From Candidatus Rokuibacteriota bacterium (GTDB lineage: Bacteria; Methylomirabilota; Methylomirabilia; Rokubacteriales; JACOUJ01): DNA of 5,147 bases. Positions 1 to 5,147 of the stretch are shown here, one piece after another (within the stretch, counting starts at the first letter, position 1; each line of letters opens with the position of its first letter). Where the stretch lies: the NCBI GenBank assembly GCA_016177865.1, contig JACOUJ010000408.1, positions 1 to 5,147 of the forward strand, in the 5' to 3' direction. The position numbers and the translations under genes were made by a program. The notes beneath the pieces are model-generated. The model had not been told where the DNA came from. It worked only from the letters and a program-made list of their open reading frames with translations, and ran no database searches.

Positions 1-1917
1 CCGGTGGTCCTCGGGTCGTTCCCGCAGCTCTTTCCTTGGGGTCCAGCCGTCCTTCAGGCCCCGTGGTTTCTGCTCGTCTTGACCGCGCCGGTACAGTTCT
101 GGGTCGGCTGGCAGTTTCATGCCGGGTTCTGGGTTGCCCTGCGCCATGGCACGGCCAACATGAATTCGCTGGTCTCCATCGGGACCAATGCCGCCTTCTT
201 CTATTCGCTCGCCGTGACCGTGTGGCCCCACTCCTTTGAGGCGGGCGCCATGGGGATGACCTACTACGATACCGCCGCCATCCTCATAACGCTCATCGTG
301 CTGGGGCGGTGGCTTGAGGCCCGGGCCAGGGGGCGCACCTCGGAGGCCATCCGAAACCTCATGGGGCTCCAGCCGAAGACTGCCCGCGTGATCCGAGAGG
401 GGCTCGAGCAGGATCTTCCGGTCGAGCAAGTCGTTCCCGGCGATCTCCTCGTGGTCCGCCCCGGAGAAAAGGTTCCCGTGGATGGGATTGTCGTGGACGG
501 CGCCTCGGCCGTGGATGAGTCCATGCTCACCGGGGAGAGTCTCCCCGTGGCCAAGCGCTCCGGCGATTCGGTCATCGGGGCGACCCTGAACAAGACCGGA
601 AGCTTCACCCTTCGGGCCACGAAGGTCGGGCGGGAGACGGTCCTCGCCCAGATCATCCGCCTCGTCGAAGAGGCTCAGGGGTCTAAGGCGCCGATTCAGC
701 GATTGGCCGATCAGATCTCCGCCATCTTCGTTCCGATCGTGATTGCGATCGCCCTGCTGGCCTTTGGGGTCTGGTGGGCCTGGGGGCCGGCGCCCGCCTT
801 CCTCTACGCGCTCTCGAGCTTTGTCGCTGTGCTGGTGATTGCCTGTCCCTGCGCCATGGGGCTCGCGACCCCCACGGCGATCATGGTGGGGACCGGCAAG
901 GGGGCGGAGCTGGGGGTTCTGATCAAGGGCGGGGAGAGCCTGGAGTTGGCCCGCCGGATCACCACGGTCGTCTTCGACAAGACCGGGACCCTCACACAGG
1001 GAATGCCGGTGGTGACCGATCTCATCCCGGTGAACGGGGTGAATCCTGAGCGCCTCCTGACCCTCGCCGCGTCAGCCGAGCGCGGATCTGAGCATCCGCT
1101 CGGTGAAGCCATCGTCACCCGCGCTCAAGAGCTTGGTCTCGCGCTCGTGGCGGCGACATCCTTCGAGGCGATCCCCGGGCACGGGATTCGAGCCCAGGTG
1201 AACGGCGCGGGTCTCCTTTTGGGGAACGAGACGTTGATGCAGGCCGAGGGTGTGGTTCTGGGGGTCCTCGCGGGTGAGGCAGAGCGCCTGGCCGACGAAG
1301 GGAAGAGCCCGCTCTTCGTCGCGGTGGATGGCAAGGCGTTCGGGCTCGTCGCGGTCGCCGACATCATCAAGCCCGAGGCCCGGGAAGCTCTCGCGGCGTT
1401 GAAGCAGATGGATCTTGAGGCCATGATGCTCACGGGCGATCGGCGCGCCACGGCAGAGGCCGTCGCCCGACAGGTCGGCGTGGACCGGATCCTCGCCGAG
1501 ATCCTTCCGGATCAGAAGGCCAATGAGATCCGGCGGCTTCAAGGGGAAGGAAAGGTCGTCGCGATGGTCGGGGACGGGATCAACGATGCTCCGGCGTTAG
1601 CCCAGGCCGACCTCGGCATCGCCATGGGGTCCGGGACCGATGTCGCCATGGAGGCGGCGGACATCACGCTGATGCGCGGCGACCTCCGTGGCGTGGTCAC
1701 CGCCATCCGCCTCTCACGGAAGACGCTCACGGTCATCCGGGAGAATCTCTTTTGGGCGTTTGTCTACAATATCGTCCTGATTCCGGTGGCCGCCGGTGTT
1801 CTCTACCCCGTGTGGGGGATCACGCTGTCGCCAATCCTCGCCGGGGCCGCCATGGCCTTCTCCTCAGTCTCGGTCGTCGGCAACAGCCTGCGCCTGAAGC
1901 GCTTCCGCCCCTCCTAG
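1..1917 (+). CDS. copA: Cu(+)-exporting P1B-type ATPase (CopA), 5' partial
   Basis: ATP-driven exporter that pumps Cu(+) out across the inner membrane. The frame is open from base 1, so the GTG at base 4 is probably internal and the gene starts upstream. Counting from that GTG (637 residues), I see the MB helix (about 20-45), M1 (54-75), M2 (86-104), the actuator-domain TGES motif (176-179), M3 (238-259), and M4 with the CPC metal site (281-283). These are followed by the phosphorylation motif DKTGT (Asp325), the SEHPL nucleotide-binding motif (362-366), TGD (477-479) and GDGINDAP (523-530). M5 carries Tyr-Asn (588-589) and M6 carries MAFSS (617-621). CPC with YN and MxxSS is the known signature of the Cu(+)/Ag(+) subgroup, as opposed to Zn/Cd/Pb pumps. 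The N-terminal HMA domain(s) and helix MA are not in the window. No frameshift or missing catalytic residue is seen. The stop lies 10 bases from the convergent hydrolase stop, with no clear terminator between. Silver as substrate cannot be excluded. Confidence 0.96.
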   Translation, partial: PVVLGSFPQLFPWGPAVLQAPWFLLVLTAPVQFWVGWQFHAGFWVALRHGTANMNSLVSIGTNAAFFYSLAVTVWPHSFEAGAMGMTYYDTAAILITLIVLGRWLEARARGRTSEAIRNLMGLQPKTARVIREGLEQDLPVEQVVPGDLLVVRPGEKVPVDGIVVDGASAVDESMLTGESLPVAKRSGDSVIGATLNKTGSFTLRATKVGRETVLAQIIRLVEEAQGSKAPIQRLADQISAIFVPIVIAIALLAFGVWWAWGPAPAFLYALSSFVAVLVIACPCAMGLATPTAIMVGTGKGAELGVLIKGGESLELARRITTVVFDKTGTLTQGMPVVTDLIPVNGVNPERLLTLAASAERGSEHPLGEAIVTRAQELGLALVAATSFEAIPGHGIRAQVNGAGLLLGNETLMQAEGVVLGVLAGEAERLADEGKSPLFVAVDGKAFGLVAVADIIKPEAREALAALKQMDLEAMMLTGDRRATAEAVARQVGVDRILAEILPDQKANEIRRLQGEGKVVAMVGDGINDAPALAQADLGIAMGSGTDVAMEAADITLMRGDLRGVVTAIRLSRKTLTVIRENLFWAFVYNIVLIPVAAGVLYPVWGITLSPILAGAAMAFSSVSVVGNSLRLKRFRPS

Positions 1918-1927
1918 CTCCGGCTGC

Positions 1928-2728
1928 TTATTCCCGAAGAAACCTCTCGACAACCTGATTGAATATCTCTGGGACCTCGATATTCAGGGCGTGACCCACG
2001 CCCTCGATGATCTCGAGCCGTGCCCCCGGGATGGCCCGCGCCAGTTCTTCTGAGAGAAGGGGCGGCGCGAGGATATCTTCCCGACCGACCACGACGAGCG
2101 TTGGCGCGAGAATCTCACCCAACCGAGTCGAAGTGTCGTGGGCCCGGATGGCCGCATATTGGGTTCTCAGAATGTCAGGGGCGAGTGGAGTCTTTTGGAG
2201 ATGGGCGAGGAGGAGGTCGCGGAGTCTCGCGGCCTCTTCTCCGCGCTCCTCGAAGAAGCGGTGGGAGTAGTTCCAGATCATCGCGTTCGTCGCGAAAGTC
2301 TTGAGGCCGCACGCTTCCAAGATATCCGCCCAGAGGGGGCCGGCGAAGCGCCCGGCCGTGGGGAGTTTGGCCATTGAGCTGGCGAGGACCAGCCGGTCCA
2401 CCTTGTGCGGAAAACGGAGGGCCAGATCCTGGGCGATCATGCCGCCCATCGAGTGGCCCACGACGTGAGCGCGAGGGATCTCGAGCGCATCCAGGAGCCC
2501 CGCGGCGTCCCGCGCGAAGCGTTCGATGGCAAAGACCTCCCGCCCTCGGGATGACCAGCCGATCCCCCGGTTATCGAAGACGATGACGGTGAAGTCATGA
2601 GAGAAGGCCTCAAGCTGGAGATTCCAGTAGAGGTTGTCGGCGCTGTACCCGCAGATGAACAGGATGGCCGGCCCGGCTCCGCGCATCCGATAGTTTAGCT
2701 CAACATCGTCAACTCTGGCGTTCGGCAT
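1928..2728 (-). CDS. Alpha/beta hydrolase, 3-oxoadipate enol-lactonase (PcaD)-like
   Basis: Cytoplasmic alpha/beta-fold hydrolase of 266 residues, a normal single-domain length, with no signal peptide or membrane segment. The nucleophile elbow is GHSMGG (91-96, Ser93). The acid is probably Asp218 in GREDIL after the strand LVVVG, and the catalytic histidine is His246 in GVGHALN. The stretch FDNRGIGWSSRG (51-62) resembles PcaD-type lactonases and related esterases. The usual His-Gly of the oxyanion-hole loop is Cys26-Gly27 here (FICGYSADN). The cap region (about 120-195) is not diagnostic, so the substrate cannot be read from sequence; lactone, ester or C-C bond hydrolysis are all possible, and no other aromatic-degradation gene is in view. 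The ATG at 2728 follows the formimidoyltransferase stop after one base (TGA-G-ATG). No strong Shine-Dalgarno sequence precedes it, so translation is probably coupled to the upstream gene. Its stop faces the copA stop across 10 bases. Confidence 0.9.
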   Translation of the reverse strand: MPNARVDDVELNYRMRGAGPAILFICGYSADNLYWNLQLEAFSHDFTVIVFDNRGIGWSSRGREVFAIERFARDAAGLLDALEIPRAHVVGHSMGGMIAQDLALRFPHKVDRLVLASSMAKLPTAGRFAGPLWADILEACGLKTFATNAMIWNYSHRFFEERGEEAARLRDLLLAHLQKTPLAPDILRTQYAAIRAHDTSTRLGEILAPTLVVVGREDILAPPLLSEELARAIPGARLEIIEGVGHALNIEVPEIFNQVVERFLRE

Positions 2729-2729
2729 C

Positions 2730-3623
2730 TCACGTCTTGGGGAAATGGGTTTCGAGGATCTGCTCAGGGCTGAGGTCGAGCCCTACGGTATTCGGATCTG
2801 CGCCGGTCAGGGCCCCCCCCGGCACGAGTCCGACCAGCTCTCTGCGCGCGATCTTCGCGCCTTTGGCCTTGGCCTCTCGTTCGACAGCCTCAAGGACATT
2901 CCCGAGGGAGGTTCGGTGGTAGTCGATAAGATTGATTGCGATTTGGACCGCGCCACGTCGGGGGAGCCGCACGCCGATGGCCTGGACACTCGGGAGGCCT
3001 CCACTCGACTGCCGAATCGCTCGGGCGATCGCCTGCGCGACGCCGAGATCGTTTCCGTCCAGCCAGACGTTGAAAGCGACAAGAATCTTTCTCGCGCCCA
3101 CGACCATTGCGCCGGATTGAGGGCTGAAGTCGGCCGGCCCCGCGTCAGGGGTCCACGCGGGATCCGAGAGCTTGGCGGGAAGCCCTTCGTACTCTCCCCG
3201 GCGGATCTCCGGGAGCTCACGCCGCTCCGGTCTCATGGCCGCCTCGCCGTAGAAGTAAACAGGGAGATCGAAGTTTTCAGCGACGGTTCGTCCGAATTGG
3301 CGAGCCACTGAAACCGCCTCGGCCATCGTCGCTTCACGGAGGGGAACAAACGGAACGACATCAACAGCCCCGAGGCGGGGGTGAACCCCCTGGCGGGTCC
3401 GCATATCAATGCGCGCGAGGGCCGCCTCTGCCAGGGCCAGGGCCGCGGTCTCCACCGCCTCGGGTTGACCGAGAAACGTGAAGACCGAGCGGTGGTGGTC
3501 GGGGTCGGAGTGAACGTCGGCGAGGCGTACGCCTGCGACACCCTGCACGGCCCGAGCGATGGCGTGGATCACCGAGGGATCGCGCCCCTCGCTGACGTTG
3601 GGAACACACTCGAGAATCTTCAC
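2730..3623 (-). CDS. ftcD: Glutamate formimidoyltransferase, stand-alone
   Basis: Transfers the formimino group between N-formimino-L-glutamate and tetrahydrofolate, classically the last step of one histidine-degradation route; cytoplasmic. From GTG 3623 it has 297 residues, the usual size of the transferase unit, and lacks the C-terminal cyclodeaminase domain of the animal fusion enzyme. Visible family motifs are ECVPNVSEGRD (5-15), DVHSDPDHHRS (36-46), VHPRLGAVDVVPFVP (80-94, with His81 matching the catalytic histidine near position 82 of characterised enzymes), RRGEYEGL (141-148), VGARKILVAFNV (175-186) and ELVGLVPGGAL (262-272). The frame can be extended to TTG 3665, but that adds 14 unconserved residues encoded by what looks like the gene's own promoter. 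GTG 3623 is preceded by GGGGA at 5 bases and puts the conserved start in the right place. Cotranscribed with the hydrolase downstream. No hut genes are visible; some family members can instead use 5-formyl-tetrahydrofolate, which remains an alternative role. Confidence 0.92.
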   Translation of the reverse strand: MKILECVPNVSEGRDPSVIHAIARAVQGVAGVRLADVHSDPDHHRSVFTFLGQPEAVETAALALAEAALARIDMRTRQGVHPRLGAVDVVPFVPLREATMAEAVSVARQFGRTVAENFDLPVYFYGEAAMRPERRELPEIRRGEYEGLPAKLSDPAWTPDAGPADFSPQSGAMVVGARKILVAFNVWLDGNDLGVAQAIARAIRQSSGGLPSVQAIGVRLPRRGAVQIAINLIDYHRTSLGNVLEAVEREAKAKGAKIARRELVGLVPGGALTGADPNTVGLDLSPEQILETHFPKT

Positions 3624-3628
3624 CTGAA

Positions 3629-3633
3629 TCCCC
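3629..3633 (-). promoter_or_regulatory. Ribosome binding site deciding the ftcD GTG start
   Basis: On the minus strand GGGGA lies 5 bases upstream of GTG 3623, a modest Shine-Dalgarno match at suitable spacing. It favours GTG 3623 over TTG 3665. If the predicted promoter is right, transcription begins about here, so the site may be at the very 5' end of the mRNA or barely included. Confidence 0.45.
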
Positions 3634-3648
3634 GTGATGATACGGGGA
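3629..3648. repeat. 20-base inverted repeat over the ftcD -10 box (operator candidate)
   Basis: Perfect 7-base arms TCCCCGT (3629-3635) and ACGGGGA (3642-3648) are separated by 6 bases. The dyad covers the predicted -10 (3637-3642), the expected start of transcription and the GGGGA ribosome binding site. Such placement is typical of a repressor operator. A DNA or RNA hairpin is the alternative, although only part of it would be transcribed. The binding protein is not identifiable from this window. Confidence 0.5.
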
Positions 3649-3665
3649 AATTGACCCTGCGTCAA
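3637..3665 (-). promoter_or_regulatory. Predicted sigma70-type promoter of the ftcD-hydrolase operon
   Basis: Read on the minus strand: -35 TTGACG (3665-3660, 5 of 6 consensus bases), a 17-base spacer (3659-3643), and -10 TATCAT (3642-3637, 5 of 6). Transcription would start near 3629-3631, giving a leader of only about 6-8 bases before GTG 3623, nearly leaderless. The location in front of an operon and the optimal spacing support it; no experimental evidence is available. Confidence 0.6.
3651..3665. repeat. TTGAC-N5-GTCAA palindrome at the ftcD -35
   Basis: TTGAC (3651-3655) and GTCAA (3661-3665) form perfect 5-base arms around a 5-base centre; the right arm is part of the ftcD -35 box. A third TTGAC copy lies at 3676-3680 in the -35 of the divergent promoter. 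This may be a dimeric regulator site, or partly a by-product of the promoter consensus sequences. Confidence 0.35.
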
Positions 3666-3675
3666 CGTTCGAGTC

Positions 3676-3705
3676 TTGACGATGGGATGAGACGCCGACT
3701 ATACT
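3676..3705 (+). promoter_or_regulatory. Predicted sigma70-type promoter of the M20 amidohydrolase gene
   Basis: -35 TTGACG (3676-3681, 5 of 6), an 18-base spacer (3682-3699), and -10 TATACT (3700-3705, 5 of 6). Transcription would begin near 3711-3713, leaving a leader of about 22-24 bases that contains the ribosome binding site. Its -35 is the mirror of the ftcD -35, with 10 bases between them. Confidence 0.62.
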
Positions 3706-3724
3706 GAGACTCCGTTTTCACACT

Positions 3725-3730
3725 GGAGGG
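3725..3730 (+). promoter_or_regulatory. Ribosome binding site of the M20 amidohydrolase
   Basis: GGAGGG is a strong Shine-Dalgarno match. It sits 4 bases before GTG 3735 but 13 bases before the in-frame ATG 3744, and so selects the GTG start. Confidence 0.7.
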
Positions 3731-3734
3731 TCCT

Positions 3735-4919
3735 GTGTCCTTCATGCCAGTCGATCCGGATATTGCGGCGCTCACTGCGGAGTTGACCGAGACCCGTCGT
3801 GCGATCCATCGCCACCCGGAGTTGGGGTTTCGGGAGGTTCACACCGCCGCTCTGGTCGCGCAGCGTCTCAGATCCTTGGGTCTCGCGGTGCGTGAGGGTG
3901 TCGCGCAAACTGGAGTCGTGGGACTCCTCCAGGGGAGCCGCTCCGGTAAAACGGTTCTCCTCCGAGCCGACATGGACGCGCTCCCCATGCAAGAGGCCTC
4001 CGGGGCGGAGTACGCCTCTGAGATTCCCGGCGTGATGCACGCCTGTGGCCACGACGCCCACACCTCCATGCTTCTGGGCGCCGCTCGAGTCTTAGTGGCC
4101 AGACGCGATCGTCTTGCGGGAAACGTGAAGTTCGTCTTTCAGCCGGCAGAGGAGGGCCCGGGCGGGGCCCGACCGATGATCGAGGCGGGCGTCATGCAAG
4201 ACCCCTCCGTCGATCTCGCCCTCGGTCTCCATCTGATCAACGACTTTCCGGTGGGGAGCGTGGCCCTCCGCCCCGGCCCGGTGATGGCGTCGATGGACAC
4301 GCTCGAGATCACGGTCAAAGGCAAAGGAGGCCACGGCGCGCTGCCCCACCAAGCGGTAGACGCCATCGTGGTCGCGGCCCACGTGGTCATGGCGCTCCAG
4401 ACCATTGCCTCGCGGGAGATCAATCCCACCATGCCCGTGGTGGTGAGCCTCGGGACGATCCACGGCGGCTTTCGTCACAATGTGATTGCTCCGGAGGTCT
4501 CCTTGACCGGGACGGTCCGGACCTTCGACGAGAGTCTCCGGAAGACGTTCCCGGAGCGCATCGAGCGTATCGTCCGTCAAGTCTGCCGGGCGTTTCGGGC
4601 AGAGGCCGAGGTGCGCTACGAATTCGGCTACCCCGTGACTGTGAATGATCACGCGATGACTAGCTTCGCGCGTGACATTGCGAGTGAGGTCGTGGGAGCG
4701 GAGCACGTCCGAATGATGGAGGCCATGATGGGGAGCGAGGACATGGCGTACTTTTTCCAGGCGGTTCCCGGATGCTTCCTCTTCCTGGGCTCCTCCAATC
4801 CCGCAAAGAATCTGACCGCTCCTCACCACTCACCCCAGTTCGATTTTGACGAGGCCTGCCTCCCCCTCGGCGTTCAGTTGTGGGTCCGACTCGTCGAGCG
4901 CGCCCTGGAGAGGCACTGA
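3735..4919 (+). CDS. M20 family metal-dependent amidohydrolase (hippurate / N-acyl-amino-acid hydrolase type)
   Basis: Cytoplasmic di-metal amidohydrolase of 394 residues, full family length; it hydrolyses the amide bond of N-acyl- or aroyl-amino acids (hippurate, N-acetyl amino acids, IAA-amino acid conjugates). The catalytic domain spans about 1-183 and 300-394, and the lid/dimerisation domain about 184-299. Visible motifs are RRAIHRHPELGF (21-32), LLRADMDALPM (75-85), MHACGHDAHT (101-110), FQPAEEGPGGA (135-145), GLHLIND (164-170), GKGGHGALPHQAVDAI (196-211), MGSEDMAYFF (332-341) and APHHSPQFDFDE (362-373). By analogy with structures of the family, the metal ligands are Cys104, His106, Glu140, His166 and His365, with Glu139 as general base; all are present. 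No signal peptide or truncation is seen. GTG 3735 is chosen for its ribosome binding site. It is transcribed divergently from ftcD and probably shares its control region. The acyl group and amino acid it prefers cannot be told from sequence. Confidence 0.95.
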   Translation: MSFMPVDPDIAALTAELTETRRAIHRHPELGFREVHTAALVAQRLRSLGLAVREGVAQTGVVGLLQGSRSGKTVLLRADMDALPMQEASGAEYASEIPGVMHACGHDAHTSMLLGAARVLVARRDRLAGNVKFVFQPAEEGPGGARPMIEAGVMQDPSVDLALGLHLINDFPVGSVALRPGPVMASMDTLEITVKGKGGHGALPHQAVDAIVVAAHVVMALQTIASREINPTMPVVVSLGTIHGGFRHNVIAPEVSLTGTVRTFDESLRKTFPERIERIVRQVCRAFRAEAEVRYEFGYPVTVNDHAMTSFARDIASEVVGAEHVRMMEAMMGSEDMAYFFQAVPGCFLFLGSSNPAKNLTAPHHSPQFDFDEACLPLGVQLWVRLVERALERH

Positions 4920-5147
4920 TGGTGAGGCCCGCGATTTCGAGTGAGTGGTCCGATCCGAGTAGCCCCAGCGAGCGCCTCATGGCGAGCCGTGTCGCCGTGC
5001 GCAGCGCAGGGCGGGGCGGAGCGCGCCGGCCCGGAAGCGCTGACCTCTGGTCGGGATCAACACATACCCCCTCAGGGGGATGGGGGGTCGCGCGGAGCCA
5101 CGCCCGAGCCAGCTACGGCGAACTAGGCGCAGCCATTGAAGCGAGCG
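4920..5147. other. Gene-poor, GC-rich tail after the amidohydrolase
   Basis: I see no recognisable protein domain, tRNA or other RNA gene in these 228 bases. One plus-strand frame opens at ATG 4919 (overlapping the amidohydrolase stop as TGATG, with GGAGAGG 5 bases upstream) and stays open to the window edge. Its product is rich in Ser, Arg, Gly and Ala, resembles no family I know, and its third codon positions are less GC-biased (about 72% by hand count) than the real genes appear. Another plus-strand frame (4941-5126) and a minus-strand frame open from 5147 are equally unconvincing. Weak structure includes two short hairpins and an 8-base direct repeat AGCGAGCG (4967-4974 and 5140-5147). 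Most likely it is intergenic DNA; a small coupled gene is possible but poorly supported. Confidence 0.6.
5040..5079. repeat. Two short adjacent hairpins in the intergenic tail
   Basis: The first has arms GACC (5042-5045) and GGTC (5049-5052) around TCT, extendable by a U-G and a C-G pair as RNA. The second has arms CCCCC (5067-5071) and GGGGG (5075-5079) around TCA. Neither is followed by a T-run on either strand, so they do not make a standard intrinsic terminator. They could fold in a transcript, help end the amidohydrolase mRNA by other means, or be chance in GC-rich sequence. Confidence 0.3.

Noticed and set aside
1072..1542. 156-codon minus-strand open frame inside copA
   Set aside because: Lies opposite the nucleotide-binding domain of copA and has no family features; a shadow frame.
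1896..1905. 10-base perfect palindrome GAAGCGCTTC just before the copA stop
   Set aside because: It has no loop and no following T-run, encodes normal residues, and so is not credible as a terminator.
2745..3311. 188-codon plus-strand open frame inside ftcD
   Set aside because: Antisense to a well-conserved transferase, no recognisable motif, no convincing ribosome binding site or promoter.
3744..3746. ATG 3744 as start of the amidohydrolase
   Set aside because: It is 13 bases from the GGAGGG site, whereas GTG 3735 is 4 bases away; the two products differ by only three residues.
4092..4829. 245-codon minus-strand open frame inside the amidohydrolase gene
   Set aside because: It is fully antisense to a gene with complete catalytic motifs, is unusually His- and Arg-rich, and shows no domain; such shadow frames are common in GC-rich genes.
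5067..5079. CCCCC-TCA-GGGGG hairpin as an intrinsic terminator for the amidohydrolase
   Set aside because: Only five pairs with a three-base loop, about 150 bases past the stop, and no T-run follows on either strand.

Overview
The window is an ordinary stretch of bacterial chromosome, GC-rich by eye. It holds four protein-coding genes with strong codon bias, one of them cut by the left edge, and a short gene-poor tail. No rRNA, tRNA, CRISPR array, insertion sequence or phage gene is visible. Gene content and style (stand-alone glutamate formimidoyltransferase, M20 amidohydrolase, PcaD-like hydrolase, frequent GTG starts) would fit a soil or groundwater bacterium, for example the Rokubacteria/NC10 group or a GC-rich proteobacterium. 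That placement is an impression and is not proven by anything in the window.

Layout, left to right. Bases 1-1917 (+) encode most of a Cu(+)-exporting P1B-type ATPase (CopA); its N-terminal metal-binding domain and first membrane helix lie upstream of the window. After a 10-base gap comes the end of a convergent two-gene minus-strand operon. Its first gene is a glutamate formimidoyltransferase (2730-3623) and its second an alpha/beta hydrolase (1928-2728), joined by a TGA-G-ATG junction. Facing away from this operon, on the plus strand, is an M20 family metal-dependent amidohydrolase (3735-4919) of the hippurate / N-acyl-amino-acid / IAA-amino-acid hydrolase type. Bases 4920-5147 carry no convincing gene.

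The most informative part is the 111-base divergent control region (3624-3734). Each strand carries a good sigma70-like promoter. The two -35 boxes are both TTGACG, point in opposite directions and lie only 10 bases apart. A 20-base dyad (7-base arms) covers the -10 of the formimidoyltransferase promoter, and a 15-base TTGAC/GTCAA palindrome includes its -35. This looks like one shared switch for the transferase-hydrolase operon and the amidohydrolase. The control region also argues that the transferase starts at GTG 3623, because the longer reading frame from TTG 3665 would run through its own promoter.

A joint role is inferred only: the amidohydrolase would free amino acids from N-acyl conjugates, while the transferase moves formimino (or formyl) groups between glutamate and tetrahydrofolate. 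No histidine-utilisation (hut) gene is in view. CopA looks functionally unrelated. I found no clear evidence of a novel biological system; the divergent promoter architecture and the gene pairing around it deserve the second look.
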